DNA of 64,000 nucleotides. Origin: Deltaproteobacteria bacterium. GTDB taxonomy: Bacteria; Myxococcota_A; UBA9160; UBA6930. The translations under genes and the position numbers were made by a program. Under the pieces are notes generated by a model that was not told the origin of the DNA, did not search any database, and worked only from the letters and a program-made list of their open reading frames with translations. Shown in pieces: positions 44,411 through 52,170 of the stretch. The stretch lies in NCBI GenBank assembly GCA_029261795.1, contig JAJDAP010000065.1, positions 1 to 64,000 of the forward strand, in the 5' to 3' direction. Positions within the stretch are counted from its first letter, which is position 1, and each line of letters starts with the position of its first letter.

Positions 44411-45139
44411 TTGGGTTGGTTGGCTCCGTGCCTCGTGTTCGCTCTGCTCGCCGCCCCGGCACTCCGCCTGGCACGAATGCCGGGCAAGGCCGAGCGCTCC
44501 GTCGCCGCATTCTTCCTGGCGAGCGCGACCGGCCTGTCCTTCCGACTCTTCGCGATGGCCGATGGTGCCGCAGATTCGCTCTTCGAACTGGTCTTCAACG
44601 TCGTTGGCCACGCTGCACTCTCGGCCGCCTGCGTCGCGCTGTTCGTCTTCACACGGACCGTCTTTCGCGCGACGGAGACCTGGGCACGAAGGCTTCAGGG
44701 CTTCGGAACCCTGGCATCGGTCGCGACCCTGGGCGCCGTCTTCGTCGACGGCGGCCTCGGGAACGAACAAGCGCTTTCGGTCCTCTTCGCGAATGCCACT
44801 CGCACGGCTTCCTATGCTTGGTGCTTCGCCGAGGCGCTGCACTACTGGCACATGATGCGCCGGCGCGTCGAGGTGGGCCTTGCCGAGCCCATCGTCGCCA
44901 ACCGCTTCGGCCTCTGGTGCGTTTGGACCGGTGGCCTGATGAGCTGCCTGGGGCTCGTGCTTGCCATGCGCATCGCTGGCGTCGTGATGCAGATCGGAAT
45001 CGAATCTGCGCCGAATATCATGGGTGTGGTACGGGTCATGATTCTCTCCGGAATCCTCGCCACCATGACCGCGATCTGGCTGTCGTTCTTCCCGCCCGCA
45101 CGTTATCTGGACTGGATCGAGAAGCGCTCGGAAGCCTAG
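44411..45139 (+). CDS. Unknown polytopic membrane protein, 242 aa
   Basis: A protein with six to seven hydrophobic helices (APCLVFALLAAPALRLA, LFELVFNVVGHAALSAACVA, GTLASVATLGAVFVDGGLG, WTGGLMSCLGLVLAM, VVRVMILSGILATM). I do not recognise a named family; hints of HisKA_7TM-like or rhomboid-like topology are not convincing. The start is TTG 44411, supported by GGAGG eight bases upstream. It converges with the winged-helix regulator, whose 3' end overlaps its last 104 bases on the other strand. Confidence 0.7.
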   Translation: MGWLAPCLVFALLAAPALRLARMPGKAERSVAAFFLASATGLSFRLFAMADGAADSLFELVFNVVGHAALSAACVALFVFTRTVFRATETWARRLQGFGTLASVATLGAVFVDGGLGNEQALSVLFANATRTASYAWCFAEALHYWHMMRRRVEVGLAEPIVANRFGLWCVWTGGLMSCLGLVLAMRIAGVVMQIGIESAPNIMGVVRVMILSGILATMTAIWLSFFPPARYLDWIEKRSEA

Positions 45140-45518
45140 CGGTCGTCGAGAGAGCATCCTCGCGGCCGATGAAGGACTCCGGTGTCGGACTCTGGCTGGC
45201 TTCGTCCCCGCCGGCCTCACTCACCGCGCCGACGAAACGGTAGCCGCGCCTCGCATAACTTCGGATGAAGCTCTTGTCGCGTCGATCGCCGAGCGCCTTT
45301 CGCATCACCGAAACGGCGCGGGTCAGCGAACTCTCCGTCACCGCGACCTCGGCCCAGATGCGTTCGAGCAGCTCATCCTTCGAGATCACGCGATGGCGTT
45401 CCTCGATGAGGTAGACCAGCAGCGCCAGGGGCTTCGGTTGAAGGGCGACGGATTCGCCGCCCCGGCGCAGTTCACCACGAGCCAGGTCGAGCTCGCATTC
45501 TCCGAACCGATAGATCAT
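45036..45518 (-). CDS. Truncated winged-helix transcriptional regulator
   Basis: A 160-residue protein. Residues 1-100 form an OmpR/CadC-type winged-helix domain (CELDLARGELRRGGESVALQ, AVTESSLTRAVSVMRKALGD, SFIRSYARRGYRFVG). After it comes PESFIGREDAL, which matches the beginning of the AAA-type ATPase domain found in larger regulators of this class, but the sequence then loses that pattern and stops. So it may be a shortened regulator keeping only DNA-binding, or a decaying gene. Its 3' end overlaps the membrane-protein gene. Confidence 0.7.
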   Translation of the reverse strand: MIYRFGECELDLARGELRRGGESVALQPKPLALLVYLIEERHRVISKDELLERIWAEVAVTESSLTRAVSVMRKALGDRRDKSFIRSYARRGYRFVGAVSEAGGDEASQSPTPESFIGREDALSTTARLPSASRSSPDNVRAGRTTARSRSWWRGFRRES

Positions 45519-45606
45519 GCCGCGGTGGATTAGCCCGTGGCTGCGAATGGAGAGATCGGAAAAGGGCTCCTACGCTTCGCCTCGGACTGACGGATGAGGG
45601 GAACGA

Positions 45607-46254
45607 ATGCATCGGCTCGCGAAGTTGCTCGGAATCACCATCGCGTTGGGTGTCGCGCCGGGCTGTACCAGCGTCTACTACGACGCGCTCGAGCAGGTCG
45701 GAATCGAGAAACGCCACATTCTCGCCGACAGGGTGGAAGAGGGGAGCGAGGATCAGGAGGAGGCCCAGGAACAGTTCCAGACCACCTTCGATGCGTTCCA
45801 GGCGCTGACCCACTACGACGGCGGCGATCTCGAATCCGTCTATCGCGAACTCGCCGGCGAGTTCGAGGATTGCGAGCAACAAGCCGCGACCGTGCGCGAG
45901 CGAATCGCATCCATCGAGAAGGTGGCGAGTGACCTGTTCGCGGAGTGGGAGATGGAGCTGGTCCAGATCTCCGACGCCGGGCTTCGAAGCCGGAGCAGGG
46001 CCAACCTGAAGCGCACCCGTCGTAGCTACGGGTCGCTGATCTCCGCCATGAAGCGTGCCTCGAGCCGGATGGATCCCGTGCTGACCGCCTTTCGGGATCG
46101 CGTGCTCTACTTGAAGCACAACCTCAACGCCTCGGCGATCGCGTCCCTCGAAGGGGACCTGGGTGAGATCGAGACCGATGTTGGCCGTTTGATCGCGGAG
46201 ATGAACAAAGCCATCGCGGAAGCCGACCAGTTCCTGGAAGACTTCGAGGGCTAG
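45607..46254 (+). CDS. DUF2959 lipoprotein
   Basis: A 215-residue exported protein. Signal peptide residues 1-20 end in a lipobox-like GVAPGC (Cys20). The mature chain is coiled-coil helical, typified by YYDALEQVGIEKRHILADRV and the C-terminal EGDLGEIETDVGRLIAEM; this fits DUF2959. Members are of unknown function. ATG 45607 stands behind GAGGGGAA. It is alone, between the divergent regulator and the converging molybdopterin enzyme. Confidence 0.83.
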   Translation: MHRLAKLLGITIALGVAPGCTSVYYDALEQVGIEKRHILADRVEEGSEDQEEAQEQFQTTFDAFQALTHYDGGDLESVYRELAGEFEDCEQQAATVRERIASIEKVASDLFAEWEMELVQISDAGLRSRSRANLKRTRRSYGSLISAMKRASSRMDPVLTAFRDRVLYLKHNLNASAIASLEGDLGEIETDVGRLIAEMNKAIAEADQFLEDFEG

Positions 46255-46287
46255 TCGGGACGAGTCACGCGCGGAACGCGCCCGCCG

Positions 46288-48393
46288 TCATGCGCCGACG
46301 ATGTCGACCGGAATCCCGGTCATGAACGCCTGGTTGGAGATCGGCTCATAGCTGCCGCTTCCGCTCGGCAGAAGCACGTTGGCATTCACACCGGGATGTC
46401 GCTGGGCCGTCGCCATCCCTGGCGTCTGCCGGTTTCCCCAACCGTGGGTCATCGCGACGACTCCCGGGCGGAGCGTGTCATCACAGGCAAGCGTCGCTTC
46501 GATCGCGCCCCACGGGCTTTCGCAATGGACGCGATCGCCATCCGCAAGGCCACGGCTGGCCGCATCCTCCGGGTTCATGCAGAGCGGATTCTCACGCTGA
46601 CCGGGTCGCTTCAGCCGCTCGACGTTCTGATACCAGGTGTTATGCATGTGCACCGTGCGCAGGGTGATGAGCTTGAGCTGACCGTCCGGTTCGGCAGCCA
46701 GTTCTGCGAAGAGGCTCTCGCAACGCTCGAGCGCGCCTTCGGCCGCGAAGATCGACGGGCAGCAATCCACGCGTTGGTCTTCGGTCTGGATCCACTCCGT
46801 ATAGAAACGGCCCGGCGTGAGGCCCTCGAGCACCACACCCCGCGGAGCTGCTCGTACCTCCTCGAAGTCGATCCCGCGCGAGCGCATCATGTGCGAGAGG
46901 CGTGTCGTCAGTTCGGGTTCGGGGCTCTCGTCGAAGACGCTGCGCAGGCCCATGGCCTGCTCGATCTTGCCAAGGATCCACCACTCTTCGCGTCGCTCGG
47001 CACGAGGAGGAACCACGGGGTCCGACCATTGGACGTACGGTTGGTACTGGAGGCCGAGGCCGGCAATGTTCACGTCGGCTCGCTCGAACCCGTCCGTACA
47101 GGGCAGAACCCAATCGGCCAGTTCACCGGTGGCGTTGCGGTAGAGATCCAGACACACCACGAACTCGACCCCACTGATCGCTTCGCGTAGCGCTTCTTCA
47201 CCGCCGATCGAGAGCACCGGGTTGCCCGCGATCACGAACAGGACGCGCGGCTTCGAATCCTGGTCGGCGAGTTCATCCGCAAAGAGGTTGCCCGGGAAGG
47301 CGCCGCGCACCCGGCGCATGCGACCGTGACGACTATCGAAGAACTGTTTGGCCGGCTTGCTCCGACCGGCCTTGGCGGCGGAATAGAAGCCTAGCGAGTA
47401 GAGGTTGCCTCCCTGGCGATCGAGGTTGCCGGTCACGAATGAGAGCATGTGCAGCAACCAGTACGCGAGCGTTCCCTGGCGACCCATGTTCGTACCCGTG
47501 GACATGTGGACGGACGCCCGTGGCGCGGCCGCGAACTCACGCGCGAGCCGGCTGATCTCCTCGGCCGCGAGGCCTACGACCGCCTGTACGCGATCGGGCG
47601 AGTAACGCGCGACGAAGGCTCGGAGTTCGGCGACGCGGGTTCCGTGCTCGGCCAGCACCGCCTCGTCGGCGAGGCCCTCGCTCAGGATCACCTCGAGCAT
47701 TGCCGCCATGAGGTAGACATCGGTGTCCGGGCGAAGCTGTATGACCTCACCGGTTCCTGCCTCGGGCTCCTCGATGCGACGTGGATTCACATAACGAACG
47801 GTCGCACCCCGCTTCACGGCGCGACGGATTTCGCTCACCGGGTCGGCGATCGAGATGAAACTCATCTTGGAGACCCGCGGGTTCTCACCGAACAGCAGCA
47901 GGTGATCGGTGTGGGCGATATCGGGAACCGGATGGCAAGTGCTGGTTCCGAAGACCGCCTCACTGCCCGCGAACTTGTTCGAACAATCCTGGGTTCCGGA
48001 ACCGAAGACCCGGCGCACGCCTAGCTGACCGAGAAAGGAGCCGGTTGCCGGACCCGAGAAGGTGTTGAATGCGCCAGGGTTTCCCAGGTAGACGGCGATC
48101 GCTTCCGGGCCATCCTCTTCGAGTACCTGGCGAAGTTTCGCCGCGATCTCGCCGATCGCGGTTTCCCACGGCGCATCCTCGAAGCGACCGGTCGCGCTTC
48201 GGCGCTGGGGCCGATCGACGCGATCGGGGTCGCGATGGATGTCGAGGGATGCGATGCCCTTCTGGCAAGCGAACCCCTTCGAAACGGGGTGCGCCTTGTC
48301 CGGACGAAGTGCCGTGATCTCGCCCCCTTCGACCTTCGCGAGCAGACCGCAGGCCGGCTCGCAGACGCGACAGAAAGTGGGGACCTCAGGCAT
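46288..48393 (-). CDS. Molybdopterin-dependent oxidoreductase
   Basis: A 701-residue member of the DMSO-reductase superfamily. An N-terminal 4Fe-4S site is formed by Cys8, Cys11, Cys15 and Cys43 (FCRVCEPACG ... FACQKG). The molybdopterin domain follows, with Cys137 (GSGTQDCSNK) as the best candidate metal ligand, and the C-terminal dinucleotide-binding beta-barrel (VVAMTHGWGNRQTPG) ends the chain. No twin-arginine signal is visible, so it may be cytoplasmic. Reaction unknown: formate-, thiosulfate- or other oxidoreductase activities are possible. ATG 48393 follows AAGGAG. It stands alone, without an electron-transfer subunit nearby. Confidence 0.88.
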   Translation of the reverse strand: MPEVPTFCRVCEPACGLLAKVEGGEITALRPDKAHPVSKGFACQKGIASLDIHRDPDRVDRPQRRSATGRFEDAPWETAIGEIAAKLRQVLEEDGPEAIAVYLGNPGAFNTFSGPATGSFLGQLGVRRVFGSGTQDCSNKFAGSEAVFGTSTCHPVPDIAHTDHLLLFGENPRVSKMSFISIADPVSEIRRAVKRGATVRYVNPRRIEEPEAGTGEVIQLRPDTDVYLMAAMLEVILSEGLADEAVLAEHGTRVAELRAFVARYSPDRVQAVVGLAAEEISRLAREFAAAPRASVHMSTGTNMGRQGTLAYWLLHMLSFVTGNLDRQGGNLYSLGFYSAAKAGRSKPAKQFFDSRHGRMRRVRGAFPGNLFADELADQDSKPRVLFVIAGNPVLSIGGEEALREAISGVEFVVCLDLYRNATGELADWVLPCTDGFERADVNIAGLGLQYQPYVQWSDPVVPPRAERREEWWILGKIEQAMGLRSVFDESPEPELTTRLSHMMRSRGIDFEEVRAAPRGVVLEGLTPGRFYTEWIQTEDQRVDCCPSIFAAEGALERCESLFAELAAEPDGQLKLITLRTVHMHNTWYQNVERLKRPGQRENPLCMNPEDAASRGLADGDRVHCESPWGAIEATLACDDTLRPGVVAMTHGWGNRQTPGMATAQRHPGVNANVLLPSGSGSYEPISNQAFMTGIPVDIVGA

Positions 48394-48477
48394 GGCGACT
48401 CCTTGGCCGCCGAGGTTAGCCCGCCTGCTGCGCGCGGCCGCGTGATCCCCCATCCTCGAGCATCCGAGGAGAGCATC

Positions 48478-49296
48478 ATGGATCTCGAGACCGGAACCGA
48501 CGAGCTACTCGCAACCCTTGTCGACGGGGTCGCCACCCTCACGCTGAACCGACCCGATTCGCGAAATGCGCTCTCGGACAGCTTGAGTCCGGCGCTGCGC
48601 CAGAGCGTGGCAACGCTGGCCGAGATGGAGGCGGTGCGCTGCGTCGTCGTGACCGGCGCGGGGACCGCGTTCTGTGCGGGCGGGGACGTGAAAGGGATGG
48701 GCGGAAGCAGCCCTCGCGCCGACGCCCCGCGCACCCGGGAAGAGGCGGTCGCCGACCTGACGGAACGGCAGATCACGCTCACCGGCGCGCTCTACGCATT
48801 GCCGATGCCGACGATCGCAGCGCTTCCGGGCCCGGCCGCCGGTGCCGGCTTCTCCATCGCCCTGGCCTGTGATCTTCGAATCGCTGCGGAGTCCGCCTTC
48901 GTGACGACGGGTTTCCGCAACGTGGGACTGTCCGGTGACTACGGCGCAAGCTTCTTCCTCACCCAGCTTGTCGGAACGGCGAAGGCGCGCGAACTCTTCT
49001 ATACCGGCGCGCGGCTCGATGCGAACGAATGCCTCGCGCTCGGCATCGTGAACCGCGTCGCCGCCGACACGGAACTTCGGGCGGAAACCGCCGCTCTGGC
49101 GCGAGAACTCGCCAGCGGGCCGACCAGGGCGTTTCGGTACATGAAGCAGAACCTCGACCGTGCCCTGCGCGAGGATCTGCCGAGTTGCCTGGCCGGAGAG
49201 GCCGCCGGGACCGTCGCTTCGGCTGGGACCGCGGACCACAAGGAAGCGGTCCGGGCATTCATCGAGAAGCGGAAGCCCGATTTTCGAGGTGTTTGA
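48478..49296 (+). CDS. Enoyl-CoA hydratase/isomerase family protein
   Basis: A 272-residue crotonase-fold protein. VTGAGTAFCAGGDVKGM (~57-73) and PGPAAGAGFSIALACDLRIA (~118-137) provide the oxyanion hole. The position of the second glutamate is GLSGDYGASFFLTQLVG, which lacks the typical pair, so isomerase or hydrolase action is again possible. ATG 48478 follows GAGGAG. It is divergent from the molybdopterin gene and converges with the GST-like gene with eight bases between the stops. Confidence 0.87.
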   Translation: MDLETGTDELLATLVDGVATLTLNRPDSRNALSDSLSPALRQSVATLAEMEAVRCVVVTGAGTAFCAGGDVKGMGGSSPRADAPRTREEAVADLTERQITLTGALYALPMPTIAALPGPAAGAGFSIALACDLRIAAESAFVTTGFRNVGLSGDYGASFFLTQLVGTAKARELFYTGARLDANECLALGIVNRVAADTELRAETAALARELASGPTRAFRYMKQNLDRALREDLPSCLAGEAAGTVASAGTADHKEAVRAFIEKRKPDFRGV

Positions 49297-49304
49297 GACT
49301 CCGC

Positions 49305-50291
49305 CTAACCGACGAAGCAGCCGAGCCCGCGTTCCTCCAGGAAATCGACGACCGCCCGGCGCTCGGCGTCGTCGAGCCTTTGGGCGATTCGTTCCTGGAT
49401 CATCTGGCGCGACTGTTCCGGGTACGGGCGGGCCAGGTAGCTGACTTCCTCGCCATGGGTTTCGATGACGAAGGCCTTGCGGCCCTCCGCCAGCGCGGCT
49501 GAGTTGCCGAGCACGAATGGCGCATAACAATCGCGCCCGACTTCGAGAAGATGGGCCGCGAAGGGCGTCGACTCCGGGAATGGCGCGAGATCTCCTTCGC
49601 CTCCCCAGCGATCCGCCTCGCTCTCGTCCCAGGCCACGACGCGTTCGTAGTGGGACAGATCGGGGACGGGGTCGTTGTTGGTATGCGCCCGCAACCCCCC
49701 GAGAAGGATCGTATCGACGGCCGTCGGGCGCTCCCCGAGAGCGAAACGGCTCTCGCCGAGTTGGCGCTCGAGGGCGTCCAGCATCGCGAAGTACTCGTCC
49801 TCGGCCATCTTCTGTTGGTGGGGCGTCTCGGTTCCGGTGGCGCGACACGCGCGAGGCCCCCACTTGGCGAGCGGAAACTCACGCGCCTCTTCCAGACTGA
49901 CTTCGCGCCCCATGAACTCGCTGACGATATGCCGGGTGTTCTCCTCGTAGTGCCAGCGGAAGTGGACCATCACGCGAGCGAACCACTCGTCGAGAATCTC
50001 TTCGACGACGTGTACGAGGACACCGAGGGGGCCCTCGGGAAACAGCCGCCGCGCCGGAAAGCGCGCGTCCAGCAGTTCGATGATCGGGGTCGTGTCGCCG
50101 ATCATCCAGTTCTCCGGGGTCTGCAGCACGGGTACCTGATGCGTACCCGAGCGCTTCTCGATCTCGTCGGAGTTGCGCGGCTGCTTCACTTCCAGCCGGA
50201 ACGGCACGCCCTGGAAACGCAGTGCGGCCTGGAGCTTGCGCGTGAAGAGGCTGTAGCCGCCGCCGTAGAGGACGTACTCTTCGCGGCTCAA
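49305..50291 (-). CDS. Glutathione S-transferase-like protein
   Basis: A 328-residue protein with an N-terminal thioredoxin-like GST domain (YVLYGGGYSLFTRKLQAALR, GTHQVPVLQTPENWMIGDTT) and a longer helical C-terminal region (residues ~110-250) containing ERQLGESRFALGERPTAVDT. The TTG 50291 start overlaps the stop of the upstream membrane-protein gene (TTGA); GGGGCGG precedes it. It is longer than usual GSTs by an extra C-terminal helical segment. Substrate unknown. Confidence 0.78.
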   Translation of the reverse strand: MSREEYVLYGGGYSLFTRKLQAALRFQGVPFRLEVKQPRNSDEIEKRSGTHQVPVLQTPENWMIGDTTPIIELLDARFPARRLFPEGPLGVLVHVVEEILDEWFARVMVHFRWHYEENTRHIVSEFMGREVSLEEAREFPLAKWGPRACRATGTETPHQQKMAEDEYFAMLDALERQLGESRFALGERPTAVDTILLGGLRAHTNNDPVPDLSHYERVVAWDESEADRWGGEGDLAPFPESTPFAAHLLEVGRDCYAPFVLGNSAALAEGRKAFVIETHGEEVSYLARPYPEQSRQMIQERIAQRLDDAERRAVVDFLEERGLGCFVG

Positions 50292-50683
50292 GCTGCCGCC
50301 CCGGCTTCGCTCCGGAACTGGCGGGCGGCCAAGAAGGTCACCAGTGCCGTGACACTCTCGACGGCGATCGCGACGCCGACCTGGGGATGAAAGCCATCGA
50401 GTCCGATGCCCAACAATCGACCCGCCACGATGCTGACCATGATGAAGGCCACGGCCTCCAGGTAGCCCGGCTCTCGGCGAAACACGCCGATGCACGCGAG
50501 CGAGCCGACCGCGAAGAAGGCACCACCCGTATCTCCCCGCATGTGGCTGAGCGCGGCCGCACCATCGAGCGAGATTCCCAGTGTGCCGGCCGCCGCCTCC
50601 GGCGTGAAGAGCCATTGGAGGGCGAACGGGAGCGCCAGGAAGGCCCCTAGTAGGCCTGCGAGAAAGCGCGGAATCTTCTGCAT
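50288..50683 (-). CDS. Small integral membrane protein (DUF4345-like)
   Basis: A 131-residue protein with four hydrophobic helices (FLAGLLGAFLALPFALQWLF, GGAFFAVGSLACIGVF, AVAFIMVSIVAGRLLGIGL, GVAIAVESVTALVTFLA). Its spacing and the HMRGDTGG segment fit DUF4345. It is probably co-translated with the GST-like gene through the TTGA overlap. ATG 50683 has no strong Shine-Dalgarno. Function unknown. Confidence 0.72.
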   Translation of the reverse strand: MQKIPRFLAGLLGAFLALPFALQWLFTPEAAAGTLGISLDGAAALSHMRGDTGGAFFAVGSLACIGVFRREPGYLEAVAFIMVSIVAGRLLGIGLDGFHPQVGVAIAVESVTALVTFLAARQFRSEAGAAA

Positions 50684-50748
50684 GGTCTGGTCTCCCGGGG
50701 TAATGACAGAGCGCGTGTCAGGTTACCATGTCGCAACAAGGAGCCCCC

Positions 50749-51527
50749 ATGAGCGATCCCCTGTTCGAAACGGAACTTCATCTCGCCGGCCCCTGGCGAA
50801 TTCCGGCCCAGATGCTCGCGGAGCAGGACATCGGCGGACGGACTTCGATCCACGACGACGCCACCGCCCAGAAGGTGGGCTTCCAGGGCGGCACCATCGA
50901 AGGGCCCACCCACTTCAGTCAGTTCGTGCCGCTCGGTCACCAGTTGTTCGGCGACGCCTGGTTCGAGCGGGGTTGCCTCTCGGCCCACTATCAAACGGCC
51001 GCACTCGAAGGGGAAGAACTACAAGCGCGCGTCGCGCCTCTCCGCCCCGGTGCGAATTCCGTGCAAGGGAACATGCAGAAGCGCGACGGCACGCCCGTCC
51101 TCTCTTGCACGCTTTCGTTGGGCCCGGACCACGGGGAAACCGAGCTGGACGCGCTGATGGCCCGGCTCAGGCCTGCGGGGCAGCTGGTGATCCTCCAGGA
51201 ACTCGAGCTCGGCATGAAGGGCGCCGAGGTCGAACGGGTCTCGATGGATTTCGACCAGCACATGGGCAACCTCTATCCCTTCTCGCTGAATCAGAAGCTC
51301 TCGGTCATCACCGAGCCCTGTTGTTCGTCGGCGACGAATACCTGCTCGAACGCGAGGTCGTGGCGCTCAGCGAAAGCCGGCGAGCCGAGAGCGCCTGGAT
51401 CCGCACCACCTTCCGCGACGCCAGGAGCGAGGAAATCGTCGCGACCCAACTGTTGACGAGCGCCTCGATGAAGGCGTCCTACGATGGCTACGAGGCCGAG
51501 CGAGAGGCGCTGCTGGCGCGCGCCTAA
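50749..51527 (+). pseudogene. MaoC-like hotdog-fold gene with a frameshift
   Basis: The first part encodes a hotdog-fold domain (GGRTSIHDDATAQKVGFQGG, TIEGPTHFSQF), close to MaoC dehydratases. After codon 189 (CCC at 51316-51318) the frame runs into meaningless sequence and stops at 51456. The -1 frame continues from CTG 51318 with sensible residues (LLFVGDEYLLEREVVALSES) to TAA 51527, where it meets the next gene. One missing base, most simply one C in the CCC run, would restore a ~259-residue protein. It could be a sequencing error or a recent mutation. Start ATG 50749 has AAGGAG; ATG 50728 is also in frame. Confidence 0.75.
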
Positions 51528-52033
51528 CGTTCCAGGATCTCGGCCTTGTTGAGCGCTGCGTTCAAGTCGCCCTCCCACAACTCGCGTGGCAGGTCGACAC
51601 ACAACTCCACGCCGTGTCCATCGGGATCAGTCAGGTAGAGGCTACGGGTCATGCCATGGTCGATTCGCGACTGGATGGCGATGCCGCTTTCGCGGAGCCA
51701 AGCCTCGGCCGCGTCGAAGGCATCGGCATCGGGCAATTGGATCGCGATGTGATTGACGCCGGTTCGTGCTCCGACGAACTGAAGGGGCTTGCCTTCATCC
51801 GGCGCCGAAGCCGGATCGTCCGGGTCCGCCACCTGGACCAGTGCGAGTTCGTGGTGGGTCGGGCGCGAGCCGAGGTAGAAGCGCATCTTCATCGCCTCGA
51901 CTTCGCCGACCTGGCGAAACCCCAGCACTTCGGTCCAGAAGCGGTGCGCGCGTTCCAGATCGCGGACGTTCAAGACCAGATGGGAGAGACCGACCGGCTG
52001 GATCGGACTCGGCGAAGCAGGGGCCCGGCTCAT
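51524..52033 (-). CDS. VOC-superfamily (glyoxalase/dioxygenase-like) protein
   Basis: A 169-residue protein of two beta-alpha-beta-beta-beta units. Metal ligands of the family are visible: His in GLSHLVLNVRD, His in GVNHIAIQLPD and Glu in GHGVELCVDLPREL. This is the layout of type I extradiol dioxygenases and related isomerases. ATG 52033 is preferred; an upstream ATG 52102 would add a poorly structured 23-residue prefix. The stop overlaps that of the frameshifted MaoC-like gene (CTAA). Confidence 0.83.
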   Translation of the reverse strand: MSRAPASPSPIQPVGLSHLVLNVRDLERAHRFWTEVLGFRQVGEVEAMKMRFYLGSRPTHHELALVQVADPDDPASAPDEGKPLQFVGARTGVNHIAIQLPDADAFDAAEAWLRESGIAIQSRIDHGMTRSLYLTDPDGHGVELCVDLPRELWEGDLNAALNKAEILER

Positions 52034-52170
52034 CCGACGCTCGTCCGGCGACGGGCTGGGCGATTTGAAGTCGGCTGAGTGGCCATGACGGGCTCCCCAC
52101 ATCAGGAAGTCTCGAGCGTAGCTCCGGGTTCGATAAGATGCGGCCGAGCATCTGCTAGGGGGGAGAACAC

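Noticed and set aside
46288-48393. Possible second selenoprotein (formate dehydrogenase type) in the molybdopterin enzyme
   Set aside because: The reading frame has no internal TGA and the ligand region carries a cysteine instead.
51310-51325. Programmed -1 frameshift at the MaoC-like gene
   Set aside because: No X-XXY-YYZ slippery sequence or downstream pseudoknot is evident; an indel in a short C-run is simpler.
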